From Pyrenophora tritici-repentis (taxonomy: Eukaryota; Ascomycota; Dothideomycetes; Pleosporales; Pleosporaceae): DNA of 64,000 nt. Below the pieces are notes generated by a model. That model searched no databases. It was not told the DNA's origin and saw only the letters and a list, made by a program, of their open reading frames with translations. The position numbers were made by a program, and so were the translations under genes. This document shows, piece after piece, positions 22,118-34,618 of the stretch (position 1 is its first letter; the number at the start of each line of letters is the position of its first letter). The DNA is taken from assembly GCF_003171515.1 (NCBI RefSeq), contig NC_089399.1, positions 1,426,001-1,490,000 of the forward strand, read 5' to 3'.

Positions 22118-25100
22118 CTAATCGTTGACTTCCGCGAGCCCCTCCGTAGCCCAGTCTGCTCGTATGACTTCCATGCCTACACCACATACTAGGACTCTCG
22201 CATGTGCCATATCGTTGCTCTCATCTAATACAGCCATGCTGGACACATCTGCGACGTTTGTCTTGATTTTTCTCAGCCGCCGTATCTGTAATGCATCCTT
22301 GGACTCCTCCGCGCTTTCCGGGGTGAGCTCCGATCCAGCCTCCTGGAGCGCGATTTCCCAGAGTCTAATCCATTCGTCGTTCCCAGATGTGATGAGATAT
22401 ATGCGAGATCGGTTTGTCACTATAGCGCATGCGGTGACAGCAGAGGCGTGTGCGCGATTTAGAAGTGTTGGCGGTGAAGCGTACGATGCGGCTGGCGACG
22501 TCGGTGCATGTGCAGGTGCAGGTCGTGCCAAGATGAATGCCAAACTACCATCATCCCCACCGGACACAATGAGAGTAGTATCAGGGCTGACAGAGTGAGA
22601 TATCATCGCCTTTGATGAGTTCTGATGTATCCTCGCTGGATGTTGCCAAGTCAATTCGACCGTTGAGTCAGTCGCTGGTGGTAGGTGCCATATAACCGCG
22701 TGGCCATCTGTACCAGCGGTCAAAATCCTCGTTGCAGAAAGGAAGATACATTGTGACAAGCACGACGTAAAATACAGCCCCTTGAAAAGAGGCTGCCATT
22801 TGACAGCAGCGGCAGCATCGTAACGGTATACCTTGGCAGCGTCAGTTTCATACAGTCTGAAGTGGGGAAAGAACACCTTACCTTGATACTCGAGTCTGAA
22901 AATACCATGGCGATTACAAGTGCACTTCCGTTGAGGACGACATCGAAAGACATGATCCGCAAATCCGCATGCTCACTCTCTGGCATGTACACGTGTTCGC
23001 ATACTACACCAATATCGAGAGGAGACGACAGTGACTTCCGGATCCGCCATATGTAGACTGTAAACAAGTCAGCAAAGAGTACCACGACTGCTAAGTCAAG
23101 TTCGTAGAAGATTTCAATGAGCCTTACACTCTTCACATCCGCCACTACTGCAAAGGTATTCTCCGTTTTCGGACCACTGAAGGTGCTGAATACCCGTAGT
23201 ATGCCTCCGAAGTGTCCTCCGACAGGTGAGTTCTCCGTCAACATATTGGAAGATCTTGATATCGGTGTCCTCGGCGCCAGTAGCAATGAGGGGAATCTCA
23301 GACCCATGGTTGGATTTCGGTGAAACTGCAATCGCTTTCATCTCCCGACCGTGGCCTCCCGAGCGAATCACGGTATGGTTAGAGCCTTTCTGATTGGAAA
23401 TATGCATGCTGGAGGCTCTGGTCCATACAAGAGTACCGCCCAACGATGAATGTGCACGGAATGTCCAACGCCTGTGAGCGCCTCCTGTATCGATGCTCAT
23501 GATCTCCTCCTCGGCAGTGATATCGTAGAGGTACCATCTCTTGCTTGAGAAACCGTGTACAAGGAGGCGATTATCTTGGAAGTAAAGGCCTTCTATATTA
23601 GGTCCAAAGGGCAGGGAAAGGTCGTGAACGAGTTCAACTGAGCTGGTGGATAGGTCGATGTGGTGAACAGTCAGACGTCCATCTCGTCCAACCGAGAATA
23701 ATTGACCTTCTGTTGATTTGTTCGGCGAGGCGACCCATGTAATCGAAGTAACGGTTTCGCCATTGTGTGCGTTTTCAACAACATTGGTCAATGTAGCCTG
23801 GCCTGTCCCCTCTTCGCTGTCGCAGATTTCGTATACTGCGATTGATCCGCGACGGAAACCAAGAATAGCAAAGTTTTGGCCAGCAGCCCCCACATGAGCC
23901 ATACTCGTGATTGCAATCCCAGTCGAGGAATCGGATATCGGTACACTCACGACGCGCAACACGTTCGTGTCGCATGTCGGATCCAGGTACAGCATTTGCG
24001 CTTCGCCTTGTCCAACCAACGTAACAAGCAAAGCTGTTGTTTGCTGATCAGTAGTATCTGACACATTAGCGGCAAATATTTGTCCGACTTTCCCGCCAAC
24101 GGTATGGATCTTTGTCAATGTTGTGGCGCTTTTACGATACATGTAGATGCTACCGTTTGCTCCGGCAGCAAACGCCACGCCAGCCTGGGGACCGCTCGTG
24201 CAGACAGAGTAACCCGAAAGATCATCCAGCTGGCCCAAAGACGTCGAGGTGGAGAGAAGACTAGATTGAGTCGAATCGACGCCGGAAAATAGGGCTCCAA
24301 CGAGTACTTTTCCAGAGTTCGTGGTGACTAGAAAGGTAGTTTCGTCTATGAAGCAATAGCTTCTAAAGAATTCTGCTTTCTTGGAAGACTTATGATTGTC
24401 AAATGTCTTATCTTTCGCCAAACCAGTAGCAACAGACTGTGTCCATGACAATATGTCGTGGACGGTGTACTCGGAGATTGTATTGCCAGTGTTTTTCTGC
24501 ACTTGCAGTGCACGGCCCAATGGAGTGGCAGTGATCTTACTATCAGCACCACCAGCAATGACCTGATGTACTCCTGTAGAGTTATTGGAAATGGTTGATG
24601 ACCACATATTCTTTCCACTGTGGTGTGCAGAGCAGTCAAGTTCTTGCAGTTGGTATGGAAAGCTTTGGTTGTCTTTAGACTTTTGTGTGAGTTCCCACGT
24701 CCTTGCTGTGGCGTCTTCGCCTGCTGATTGCAATAGAAGCGATCCATTACATGGTGACGCTTCGAGGAAACGAACTGTCCAGACCCGGGAGAGATGGCCC
24801 CAACCAATGGCCAGACAATTTGAGCTGTTGAACTCTTCTGAATCAAAAGCCTCGTTGCTGAAGCCAGTATGACGGGTTCTCAAAGCTTCCAGATCGTCGC
24901 GCCCGGATTCAGGTTTCGTGGAATTAGTGTTTACATCAGATACATCCCAGATTCTTATAGTGCGGTCATCGCTGCAACTTGCAACTACCCGCTTCAGCTT
25001 TTGGCAACATTCGGTTGGGAGCTCTTCTGAGATCTGGACGCCAAAGATTGACCCTTCATGACCAAGAAAGACACGACAGATACGAGATGCAGGCTCATCC

Positions 25101-25856
25101 GGGTCTTCGTCCGACCATGACCAGTATATGATCTCACCAAACGCTGTACCAGCTGCAACTAAAACTCGGTTCAAGCCTTCCCAGAACAAGTGGGCTGAGT
25201 AAAGTATAGACCGAGAGCTTGAAGTCAAGTCGGAGATGGTTACATGAATAGCGCTATCACCAAGATGTTAGTGAACATTCTTAATCAGTCATCAACATGG
25301 GATGCGCACTTTTCTTGAGGAGTTGTGTCGGGGTTTTGGCTCTCGACTGTCACTTGCAGTAATGCATTATGGGCAGTGACAGCGACACACGTGCCTGTAG
25401 TATATTGTCTATCGTCTTCCAGTCTTTTGGGTCGAGGAGCAAGATCAAGAATCCAATCAGATGCTCTGGCGATGTTTGATACACACAAGTTCAACCCTTC
25501 TTGGCCATGTTCACCCGCAAGGTCAACGTCCAGACTCCGGACCAATTTCCCTCCCCAGATGACCAGTCTAGAGACATGGGCTTGATCCTGCGCAAGAACG
25601 CATATACCATGTATTGCTTGCGCTTTGAAGATGCGTACCGAAGACAAATATCGCGAGTCCTTGGCAAGATAAAAGCGTAGAAAGGGACCTTCTGCAGCAA
25701 TCAGCAATGCGCCGCAGGCAGCCAGCGCCGTCACTGGTACACGAGTGCACTCATGCTAAGATGCATTAGCAAACATTCACTTTATACTCTACATGCACTT
25801 ACATGCAGTGTGGGTGACATTGGCAAGTCAGAGTCACATGCAAGGCGGGAGTCCAT
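22118..25856 (-). CDS. RTT10: WDR6/Rtt10-like WD40 protein, tRNA methylation partner
   Basis: Yeast Rtt10 and human WDR6 pair with the Trm7/FTSJ1 methyltransferase for 2'-O-methylation of tRNA position 34, and also act in endosomal recycling. Five exons fit: 25856-25803, 25755-25310, 25253-23128, 23057-22882 and 22831-22118, giving 1,171 residues, close to the family length. The N-terminal text VTALAACGALLIAAEGPFLR is characteristic. WD repeats are spread over the whole length, such as GHEGSIFGVQ with SCSDDRTIRIWDV, SAGEDATARTWEL, and the late SGGDDGSLAFI and SGNDEWIRLWEI. The first coding exon is 54 bases and was found only by splicing: the frame of exon 2 has no ATG. The start lies 163 bases from that of PBDC1 on the other strand. 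Confidence 0.9.
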
Positions 25857-26019
25857 GACAGAAATTTGGAGTTGGATCAGCCCCGCGCCGGCGTGGTGAA
25901 AGTGTGGCGGGGCAATGACGGAGCGTTCCTGCGATTTTTGTCTCCAGTCGCGCTACCACGATACTACGATACGCTTTGCCTGGATTCACCAAATATACTA
26001 GATTCCTTATACCGCCAGA

Positions 26020-26630
26020 ATGTCTCTAGCCGGACCAGCAGGCATGCCCATTAACCCCGAGGAGACGGAGAACTTCGAGGACGTAGGTTGCGCTGCACAA
26101 GTTGGAAACAGCGAGACATGCTAACAGCTTCTGTAGATTGAGAAGCAATTCGCCGTTAAAGGTACGATGCATGTCGCGTGATGCGCAACGTATCTAACAA
26201 AATCGCGCAGTCGTCCAGCATATGGAAACATACTGGAAAATCCTCGAGAAAGTGCCCGGTACCAAGTTGCGACTCACCAAGATCGACGACGAAATCTACG
26301 AGCACCTTAAGAAAGACTTTCCCGAATTCGATGCGTCGGCCACATTAAACGAGGATGAGATGAAGAGCAAAGAAGGCAAGGAACGGTGGCGCAAGTTCAT
26401 CGCCGAGTACGAAAAGAAAGTGGAGGACTACAACTTCGGCACAATGATACGCGCAAACCCCAAGGAGGAGTACAGCCAAGAGGGCACCATATTTGCCGTA
26501 CGAATGCAGTTCTATGCCATCGAGATTGCACGGTAAGTTAGAATATCTGTAGTCAAGGCTCGATGCTGACTTTCGCAGGAACCGCGAAGGTTTAAACGAC
26601 TGGATCTACGAAAAGGCCCAGGGCAAATAG
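26020..26630 (+). CDS. PBDC1: PBDC1 family protein (yeast Ypl225w type)
   Basis: Small cytosolic protein of the PBDC1 (DUF757) family; the yeast member is reported as a dedicated chaperone for nascent eEF1A. Four exons, 26020-26082, 26137-26161, 26211-26532 and 26579-26630, encode 153 residues. Exon 2 is only 25 bases (IEKQFAVK). Family signatures include HMETYWKILEKVPGTKLRLT, DFPEFDASATLNEDEMKSKE, WRKFIAEYEKKVEDYNFGTM and the end NREGLNDWIYEKAQ. The full length matches the family. It shares a 163-base divergent promoter with the WDR6 gene, so two translation-linked genes may be co-expressed; that is inference. Confidence 0.93.
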
Positions 26631-27265
26631 ACACTGCGTGGTGAATCTGAAATATATGAACAACAACCGATCCGACTTACAAGGGATGCCAATAGTTTTA
26701 TGCATGTCAATGTCCGGGCCATATCTTGTCCCGCCGTGTGTGCCGCATGCAAGCAAGCTTGTGTTCTTTGTTCACAAGGGCTGAGCCGACCCGTGAACAG
26801 CCATCATGCAAGCCATCCGTTTGGCAACCAAAATAGAGCTTGCTGGAATGACAAAGTCATGGGGGTGTTTCTACAGTTTGTATCAATCTTTCTAAGCATC
26901 CCGTAACGATCACGATTATTACGATGGTCCTACATATTGTGTCGAAACTGTCAAATTTCATGTCCTCGCAAGACGTTCGGTCTTGCAACCTCAACTTCAA
27001 CTGTTCGGCCAAGTAAATGCAAACATGGGGCGTTTGCCGAGATCGCCATTAGTGGCTGAGAGAACAATATTAAGGGCGAACAAAGTAAGCAATGAAAGCA
27101 GGTGTTGGGGATTATCAACCCTACGCATGTCGCCGCCACGTACTAGTCCCTATTGGGTAAGGTTCTATTTTCACGTTCACATCATATTGTCGCTACATCG
27201 TTTTCATGATAGTCATTTCCATAACCCCCAATTTTTCGTCGCAGTGCGGCATTCGAGCTGCCAAC
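26631..27265. other. Spacer upstream of the Ste6-like gene
   Basis: 635 bases with the PBDC1 3' UTR and the ABC transporter promoter. An ATG at 27206 is in frame with the Ste6-like start and would add 20 residues; a possible acceptor TCGTCGCAG near 27235 suggests a leader intron instead. No other gene. Confidence 0.5.
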
Positions 27266-30200
27266 ATGTCGACCACACCCGTTTCAAATGTCACGCTGGA
27301 TCACGAAAAAACGGCAACCCAGGCCGATGATGAACGAGCATACATGTCCCAGGTGGGCTGGAAGGCGTTATTTGGCTTTACAACAAAACAGCATGTACCT
27401 GTAATACTCGGCGGCATTGCGGCTGCGTCTCTCGCTGCCCTCTCAATGCCCATATTTGCCATCATCTACGGTCTCATCTTTCGCGAATACACAAACTACG
27501 GCGCTGGCAACTCTGACAGTGAAAAGCTCATGAGTAGTGTTACCCGGTTTTGCATAATACTTGCTGGAATCACAACCGTAACTTGGCTCGCAAACAGTTT
27601 CTACTTTTTCTTCTTTCTTACATTTGGCGAGCTCCAAGCGAGAAGTGCTCGCAATATAATCTTCGATGCTCTAATGAGAAAGGACATGACATGGTTTGAC
27701 ATGAGAGAAGCGGGCATCGCTGCATTTCTTCCCACAGTTCAGATGTAAGTCATGGTCCGAGAACAACTGCTAATTGTATTGCTAAGCATCGATAGGCACA
27801 TTCGCGATTTGCAGTTATCTGTATCATCGCCTTTCGGTGAGGCTTTTCAGGCCCTTGTTCAAGGATTTGCGGCACTCGGCGTAGCCTTCTACTACTCCTG
27901 GGACCTGACACTCGTCATCTTGTGCACTATCCCTCTACTATATTTGGTCCAATCATTGGTTTCGAATCGACTTTCTGTGCGAGCACGCGAACATGGCGAA
28001 AAGCTTGAATCTGCTTTGAAGTACATAACGACTGCATTATCAAGCATTGAGACAGTCAAGTGCTTCAATGGGGAGCGACACGAGCTTCAAGTTTTTACGA
28101 TGATAGTCTCTGTCGCGGCAGGGCTGTACCGACGCGTCGCCAACCTCCGTTCCATACAAATCGGCATCATGCAGTTCTTCACCGTCAGCGTGTTCGTTCA
28201 GGGTTTCTGGTATGGCAGCCACATAATTGATACTGGGGCCAGTGATGCGGGCAAGGTTCTTACAACTTTTTGGGCAGCACTCATGGCGATGGCTGGCGTC
28301 ACATCACTCATGCCCCAGCTAATCGTACTACAAAAGGGCAAGACGGCAGGCGGAAAACTAATGATGCTGATGAACCAAATATCGACAAGCGACTGCCAGC
28401 TCGAGTCACAAGGCCATAGAAAGCCTCCGCGACGTCCGGGCGACATTGAATTCAAACACGTAACCTTCTCATACCCTTCTCGAGCCGACGAAGTCGCAAT
28501 ACGCGACGCCTCACTTTTTATCCCAGCAGGAGAGACTACCTTTGTCATTGGAAAGAGCGGTTCGGGAAAGAGTACACTGGGTCAGCTTCTTGTTCGCTTC
28601 TATCAGCCGTCTTCAGGTCAGATACTTTTGGACGGTGTTCCACTTGAGGATTTGGACGTTCAGTGGCTTCGAAAAAATGTTACGCTCGTGGAGCAACACA
28701 GTATACTATTCAACGACACCATCCGACGGAATCTCGCACTGGGAAAGCTTGAGGACACAATTGACATGGACGACACAAGCAGTGCCGTAAAGTTTGCCAT
28801 GTTGGAGTCAGTTGTGGAAGGGCTACCAGATGGCCTGGATACAGATCTTGGTATGGAAGGTAGCTCGTTGAGCGGTGGTCAGAAGCAAAGGATGGCTTTG
28901 GCTAGGGCAAAGATACGCAACTCGCCCGTATTGATTCTAGACGAGTCGACCAGTGCGCTTGACTATGTCACAAGAGCGGAAATACTGGAAGCCATACGAA
29001 AGTGGCGAAAGGGAAAAACAACAATCATCATCACCCACGACATCTCCCAGATCCAACCCACAGACTTCTTATACTTGATGGAAAACGCCCGGGTGGTGCA
29101 AGAGGGATACCGAAAAGAGCTGGAATCTCAAGATGGGGCTTTTCAAGTCTTTCTCGACTCGCACGAGGAGCCTGACGAGGACGGCGAGAATGATTCCGAC
29201 GACTCATATGATAGAGACGATGCTGATGAGATTATATCGCTCTATGATGAGCCATGGACTGTTCAAAGACCTGCGATGCACCGTCCGATGTCTGCCATTC
29301 TCTTCGGACAGTCGGTTCTAGAACCCATTATTGGAAATCGTTTGTCTTATGCAAGGAATGCGCCGACAAATTTAGGCATCGATCTTGGAATATTGATGCA
29401 TCAAGGTGAAGAAGAAAGGGGTCGACAGTCGGTGCGTAATTCCTTTGTAGTGGATCAAGATGCCCTCAAGGCACCGCCTGGTACTCCGGGATTGAAACAG
29501 CCTCCTGGCATTCCCACGTCTGCTCCAAGTACCTTTCCATCAAAAGAATATGGCTCAAGACCGAGCTCTCGCGCCTCGTCGCGTCTTTCAAACTCATACC
29601 CACAGCAGCGTCTGTCTTACTCAAAGGAAGAGTATGGCTCACGACCAGTTTCTATGCTGTCCAGTCGACCAGCCCCTCGCTACGGAGAACGTCCTCGATC
29701 TCTTGCGATCCGGGGCTCTTCATGCGTCCGTTCAGATGTTCCAAAAAAGCGCTCTGGCAAAGAAAATCTCTTGTCAAAAGCAAGCCTTCTACATCGTAGC
29801 CGTGCCAAGAAGGACGGCAATCCTACAGAATCTCTTCCCATGAAAGATATATTAATGTCTGTGTGGCCTGCCATAGATTGGAGATCGCGCCTTCTTCTCA
29901 TCGGAGCGTTTTCCTGCGCGATCGTTCACTCTGCAGCTACACCTTTGTTCGCCTGGGTATTCGCAAAACTCCTTAACACCTTCTATGGATCAAGCACGAG
30001 GAACGAAGAATCCCGTAACTATGCACTGGCGATTTTGGGCATCGCTGCCGTCGATGGAATTGCAAGTTACCTCATGTTCTTCCTCTCCGACACGGTGGCA
30101 CAGGCATGGGCTCTGTCACTCAAGACGGAAGCCATGCGTCGCATCCTCGTCCAACCACGCGAATTCTTCGACAAAGAGGAAAACAGCATGTCAAGACTGG

Positions 30201-31828
30201 CGGAGACATTGGATCACTTTGCTGAGGAAGCACGCAATCTACCTGGGCGTTTTGCGTGTGTGTTCGTGGTGATCATTGTAATGATACTGGTCTCAGCCAC
30301 ATGGAGCATGGTGATATCCTGGAAGCTGGCGCTTGTAGCTTTGGCTACGGGCCCGATACTCTTTGCCATTACAAAAGGCTACAACATGGTTAGCAGTCGG
30401 TGGGAGAGATTAGCAAACGAAGCAGACGACAAGGTTGGTGAGGTCCTTCACGAAACCTTCATCAATATCCGAACAGTCCGCTGTCTCGTATTGGAAGACC
30501 ACTTCCGAAAGAAGTACAACGACGCAACAACAGAAGCCGTCAATGTCGGCATCAAACGAGCCTTGTACTCTGGTTCCATCTTCGGCCTCACCTTCACCGG
30601 CTCAATCTTCGTCGCCATACTCCTCTTCTGGTACGGCGGCCTGCTCATCGCCCGCAACGAATACACCGTCGACTCCGTCATGCAATGTTTCCTCGTCCTC
30701 ATGCTCAGCGTAAACCACGTCAGCTACATGGCGCACTACTTCACCCAAATCAACATCTCCCGCGAAGCCGGAACCCGACTGCTCCGCCTAGCCAGACTCC
30801 CCACCGACTCCCACGAACTCCACGGAGCAGTTCAAATCCAATCTGCGGGCGATATAACCCTCAACAACGTAAACTTTTCATACCCTACACGTCCAGACGT
30901 ACAGGTCCTCCACGACGTCTCCTTTTCCATCCCCCATGGTAGTTGCACCGCTATCGTCGGATCATCTGGATCAGGAAAATCAACAATCGCTTCCTTACTC
31001 CTCAAACTATACCAGACGAGCCCTTCACCCATCGATAACGGCAACGGCATGTTCATCTCCTCCCGCGACATCAAAACCCTACACACCACAACACTCCGCT
31101 CACACATAGCAATCGTCTCCCAAACACCCGTCCTCTTCCCTTGCACAATCGCCCAAAACATCGCCTACGGGCTCTCTCCCTCGCTCTTCGAGGCAAGCAT
31201 GGAATGCATCCGCGCCGCGGCGGAAGCAGCAGGCGTAGCGGATTTCATCGACAGTTTACCACAGGGTTACAATACGCTTGTTGGCGAGGGTGGAACGGGG
31301 CTGTCTGGCGGTCAGTCACAGCGTCTTTCTATTGCGAGGGCGTTGGTAAGGGAGCCAGATGTGCTGGTGCTGGATGAGGCGACTAGTGCGCTTGATAGGG
31401 TGAGTGCGGGCGTGGTGAGGGATACGGTTCGTAGACTTGTTGCTCCTTCTTCTTCGTCTTCTGATAGGGCTGCTACGCCGCGCTCACCACCGTTGTCCCC
31501 CAGGTCAAGGGCCGGTGGCGTGTGGGATGAGTTCCGTCATGGTACTCCTCCTACAGCTGCTATACACGATGTCGACGGTAACGATAAAGACTGGGATGTC
31601 AAGGTTGTGAGAGAACAACAGAGACAGCAGCAGCAACGGCAAGGGAAACAGCCGCGCAAACAGATGACGGTGGTTATCATCACGCATGCGAGAGAGATGA
31701 TGGCGATTGCGGAACATGTTGTTATGCTGGATAAAGGGAGGGTGGTTGAGGAAGGGGGGTTTGCAGAGCTGAAGAGGAGGAAGGGTGGGGCGTTTGGGCG
31801 GTTGTTGAGGGGGGAGAGGGAGTTGTGA
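27266..31828 (+). CDS. STE6: Full-size ABC-B exporter, Ste6-like (a-factor pheromone type)
   Basis: Two exons, 27266-27744 and 27796-31828, encode 1,503 residues in a TMD-NBD-TMD-NBD layout. TMD1 begins with PVILGGIAAASLAALSMPIF. NBD1 has Walker A GKSGSGKST (about residue 411), signature LSGGQKQR (about 518) and Walker B VLILDESTSALD. NBD2 has GSSGSGKST (about 1213), GLSGGQSQR (about 1328) and VLVLDEATSALD. Both catalytic Glu residues are present, so both sites look competent. Between the halves is a charged linker of about 250 residues with repeated EYGSRP motifs. NBD2 has an insertion of about 80 low-complexity residues between the D-loop and the H-loop (VIITHA). The best guess is export of a farnesylated mating pheromone; a multidrug role cannot be excluded. 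Confidence 0.88.
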
Positions 31829-32585
31829 GTTGTAGTTGTAATTCAGGATTTTATCTTAAGTGTTTGACCCCTTTGACTCAATGTTTATGTTTTGTGGCTC
31901 ATGCGGTTTGGTGAGGTCAGTAAGAGCAACATTGAACATACTTGATTTAAAAGCAAAGACGCATGTATGTTATTTCTGTTACTCTGCAACTATAGATAAA
32001 CTTGTGTAACCTAATGTTGTCCCCTTATATCGCATTCTGCTCCATCTTGTAGATACGGAAGTGACAGTAGTTACCAATGAAAAAGGAACAACAAAGCAAG
32101 AATTGAAGCTTGTTTTTCCGGCAACGCACTTCCCATAAAGTATGAGACGGTTCCAATTTTCCGTACAATTTGATCAAGGCGAGAAGAAATGAAGCAAAAA
32201 CAATGTAAGAGAGAAGTGCTCTCAAAAAAAAGGTACCATGTACCCCTCAAGAGAGTGTTTGTGTGGGTGTATTGGTCGAGCCTGAACTAGCAGCCACAGA
32301 TGTAGCGACCGCTGGGAGGTTGACCGAACGTGGACATATAGTAGGGCCACGCGGCTCCAACATACCAGTGCTCGGATTTCTGACCAGACGATTTCAGCTG
32401 TCAAGGACCTTTGAATGGTGCAGACTGTAGCATTACAGCGACTGTCCCGGCTCAAGCCTCTAATGTGCTGATTGATGCCGTTATGTCTCGATCATTCTTC
32501 AGCATTCCGCGTTCCGGTTCGGACGACCATGGTAGTTAAGAGTTTAATCAGTGCGTCTCTGTTGACGACGCTCATCACCGGATGC
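31829..32585. other. Convergent 3' spacer
   Basis: 757 bases between the Ste6-like stop and the end of the PIN gene. AT-rich in the first half. I searched for tRNA-like boxes and ORFs and see none that hold. Confidence 0.5.
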
Positions 32586-34043
32586 CTAATTCGGTTCCCA
32601 CAACTTGCGTCGGTTGCCGCCGCGGACTGGGCCTACCTTAGGGGCAGGACGAGAGAACGAGTCGGGATCAAGAGGTGCGTTCGGGTCGTGACGAGGGACA
32701 GGCGGTGCTCGGAAAGCTGGGCCAGGGGGAACGTATGCACCGCGTGGTGCAAAGTTGCCACGGCCTCGGAAAGCTGGACCGCCACGACCTCGAGGGGCCA
32801 TATGTCCACCATGTCCACCATGTCCACCATGTCCACCATGTCCACCATGTCCACCATGTCCACCACGTCCACCGCGTACAGGCTGGTGCTGGTTCGTGCG
32901 TGCGAAGTCGTTCGGGTCGAAGACGCGCTGGTTGTTGGGAGTGGTAGCTGCCGGGCCTCGTGGGGCGCGCTTGAATAGCACTTCATCCTCATCGTCCGAG
33001 TTCTCCTCCTGCTTGATCTCATGCGCAGGGCTGGACTTGGGTCGTTCTACCGCTTTGGGTACGATCGGGGTGCTGGTCTTGGCGGCAGTCGCTTCCACCT
33101 CAATCTTGTGGATAGTCAGATGGTTCTTGTACTCGCGGTCTTCACGGGCAACAGCATCCCGAAGCTGCTCTAGGCGCTTTGCGCGGATGCCAAACTTTTG
33201 GGCGATCGCTTGCTTGGTAGGATCATTGGTGAGGAGAATGAAGGACTCCAGGGCTGTGTCGGGGTTTCCCTCTTGGTTGATGCGCCACAAGATGTGGTTG
33301 AAGAGAGGTTGGAAGTAGGTAGGCACAGCACCCTTGGCCGACTTGTCGGCACGGCCAATCTCGTTACTGTTGCGAGCGGTGCGGCTAGGAGACTCAGTCG
33401 TCATAGTAGGGGTTTCCGTTTGTGCGATTCCCTCGGCAGGCTTCGAGTACTTGCTCGAGAACGACTGTGGCGAACCGGGCGTCTTTGAAACATGCTCGAA
33501 GCTGTGCGTGGAGCTCATAGATGTCTCATCAGACATGTCGAGGGCGTTGAAGGAACTCTCGAGATCCTCGTGATAGCCATCATCGTCTGACTCGCTATCC
33601 TCCATGGAGAGCAGTGTCTCAGGTAGCAGGAACTGCTCTACTTCTGCCCATGTAGTGTATGCCTCGTCAACGCCTTCGAGCTGGACGCGGCTTGCGGCTT
33701 CGTTAGAGGTGACTTCGTCGAGCCACTTGACGGCTTCACGTGCATCGGCGTTGATGCGCTCGGTACCATTCTTGAGGCGATGGAGCTGAGTGAGTGCTTA
33801 TCGCAATGTTAGTATGGGGGCTAGGAAGCTGCGATACTATAGCCTACTATGCAGCGGTACAAATAGGCGTATGGCGTCTTGCAAGATCCACTTGCGGATG
33901 CCATCGCGCGTGCTCTTCTTGACGCCAGCAATCAGAGCCGTGTCGTCAACGATGCAGTTGAATACCTTGCGCTTCGGCGGTTCGGGTGCACGCACGGCGA
34001 CGTCAGGCTTGACAGGCCGCGACGGAAAGGTGCTGCGACGCAT
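32586..34043 (-). CDS. PIN-domain protein with RGG/GGH-rich tail
   Basis: Two exons, 34043-33848 and 33796-32586, give 468 residues. The splice restores RLFVPLHTLTQLHRLKNGTE. Residues about 20-120 resemble a PIN-like nuclease fold: KVFNCIVDDTALIAGVKKST supplies a leading Asp-Asp, and NADAREAVKWLDEV a second acidic helix. This is the type seen in fungal Nmd4-like proteins linked to nonsense-mediated decay; that link is inference. A Ser/acidic middle follows (MEDSESDDDGYHEDLESSFN), then a helical segment (AIAQKFGIRAKRLEQLRDAV), and a disordered tail with seven GGH units flanked by RGG and GRGG, typical of RNA-binding low-complexity regions. Whether the nuclease is active cannot be told without a structural alignment. 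Confidence 0.78.
32804..32875 (-). repeat. 9-bp tandem repeat, 8 units, coding GGH
   Basis: Eight 9-base units, GTCCACCAT on the plus strand with the last two varied, encode the Gly-Gly-His run of the PIN/RGG protein. Being in multiples of three, changes in copy number keep the frame. Confidence 0.93.
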
Positions 34044-34618
34044 GATTGTCGGTTCGCCTCACAGTGGGCGTCGGTGGATGACTGCAATTCAATTTGGTGG
34101 CGTGCGCCGCTGTGGAAAGCGAAGGTTTCGGGTTGTGAGCGATGGGGCTCCGGCTTGAGCACGTCTAAGTGCGGGTTTGTTGGTCGCACTCGTCAGAGCA
34201 ATCCCAAGGTATCGGCGCAGTGTTTCAGGGCGTGCGCATTCTATTTGCGCTGGGTCGTGGCAGCGCGGGAGCGGGTGGAGAGGTGAGCATGACGCAGAGC
34301 ATCGTAGTCGCGGGTGTGACTGTGAGGTTGGGCAAGTGAAGTTCGGGCCCGCATCACCGAACCATTGATGAGGTGCTCACGCCAAGTGGGGGCGCAATAC
34401 AAGCCACTGTGGCGCAGGTGTGAATGTACAGTAGATGATTAGTCTGGTGCTTTATACTGTGTGACCTTGGCGGCATGAGTTTAGGCATATATAAATGTAC
34501 GCGTCTCACCGAAGCATCAAGGTGGCTGGTGTAGTCTTGTGGCCGTGCACTAATCGTTGATTACTTTCACTGATGGCTACCAGAGGCATGTCGCTGAATC
34601 TGTCAACCCTCCACATGC
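34044..34618. other. Spacer between TRAX and the PIN gene
   Basis: 575 bases; both neighbours are on the minus strand, so this holds the PIN gene promoter and the TRAX 3' UTR. No gene seen. Confidence 0.5.
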
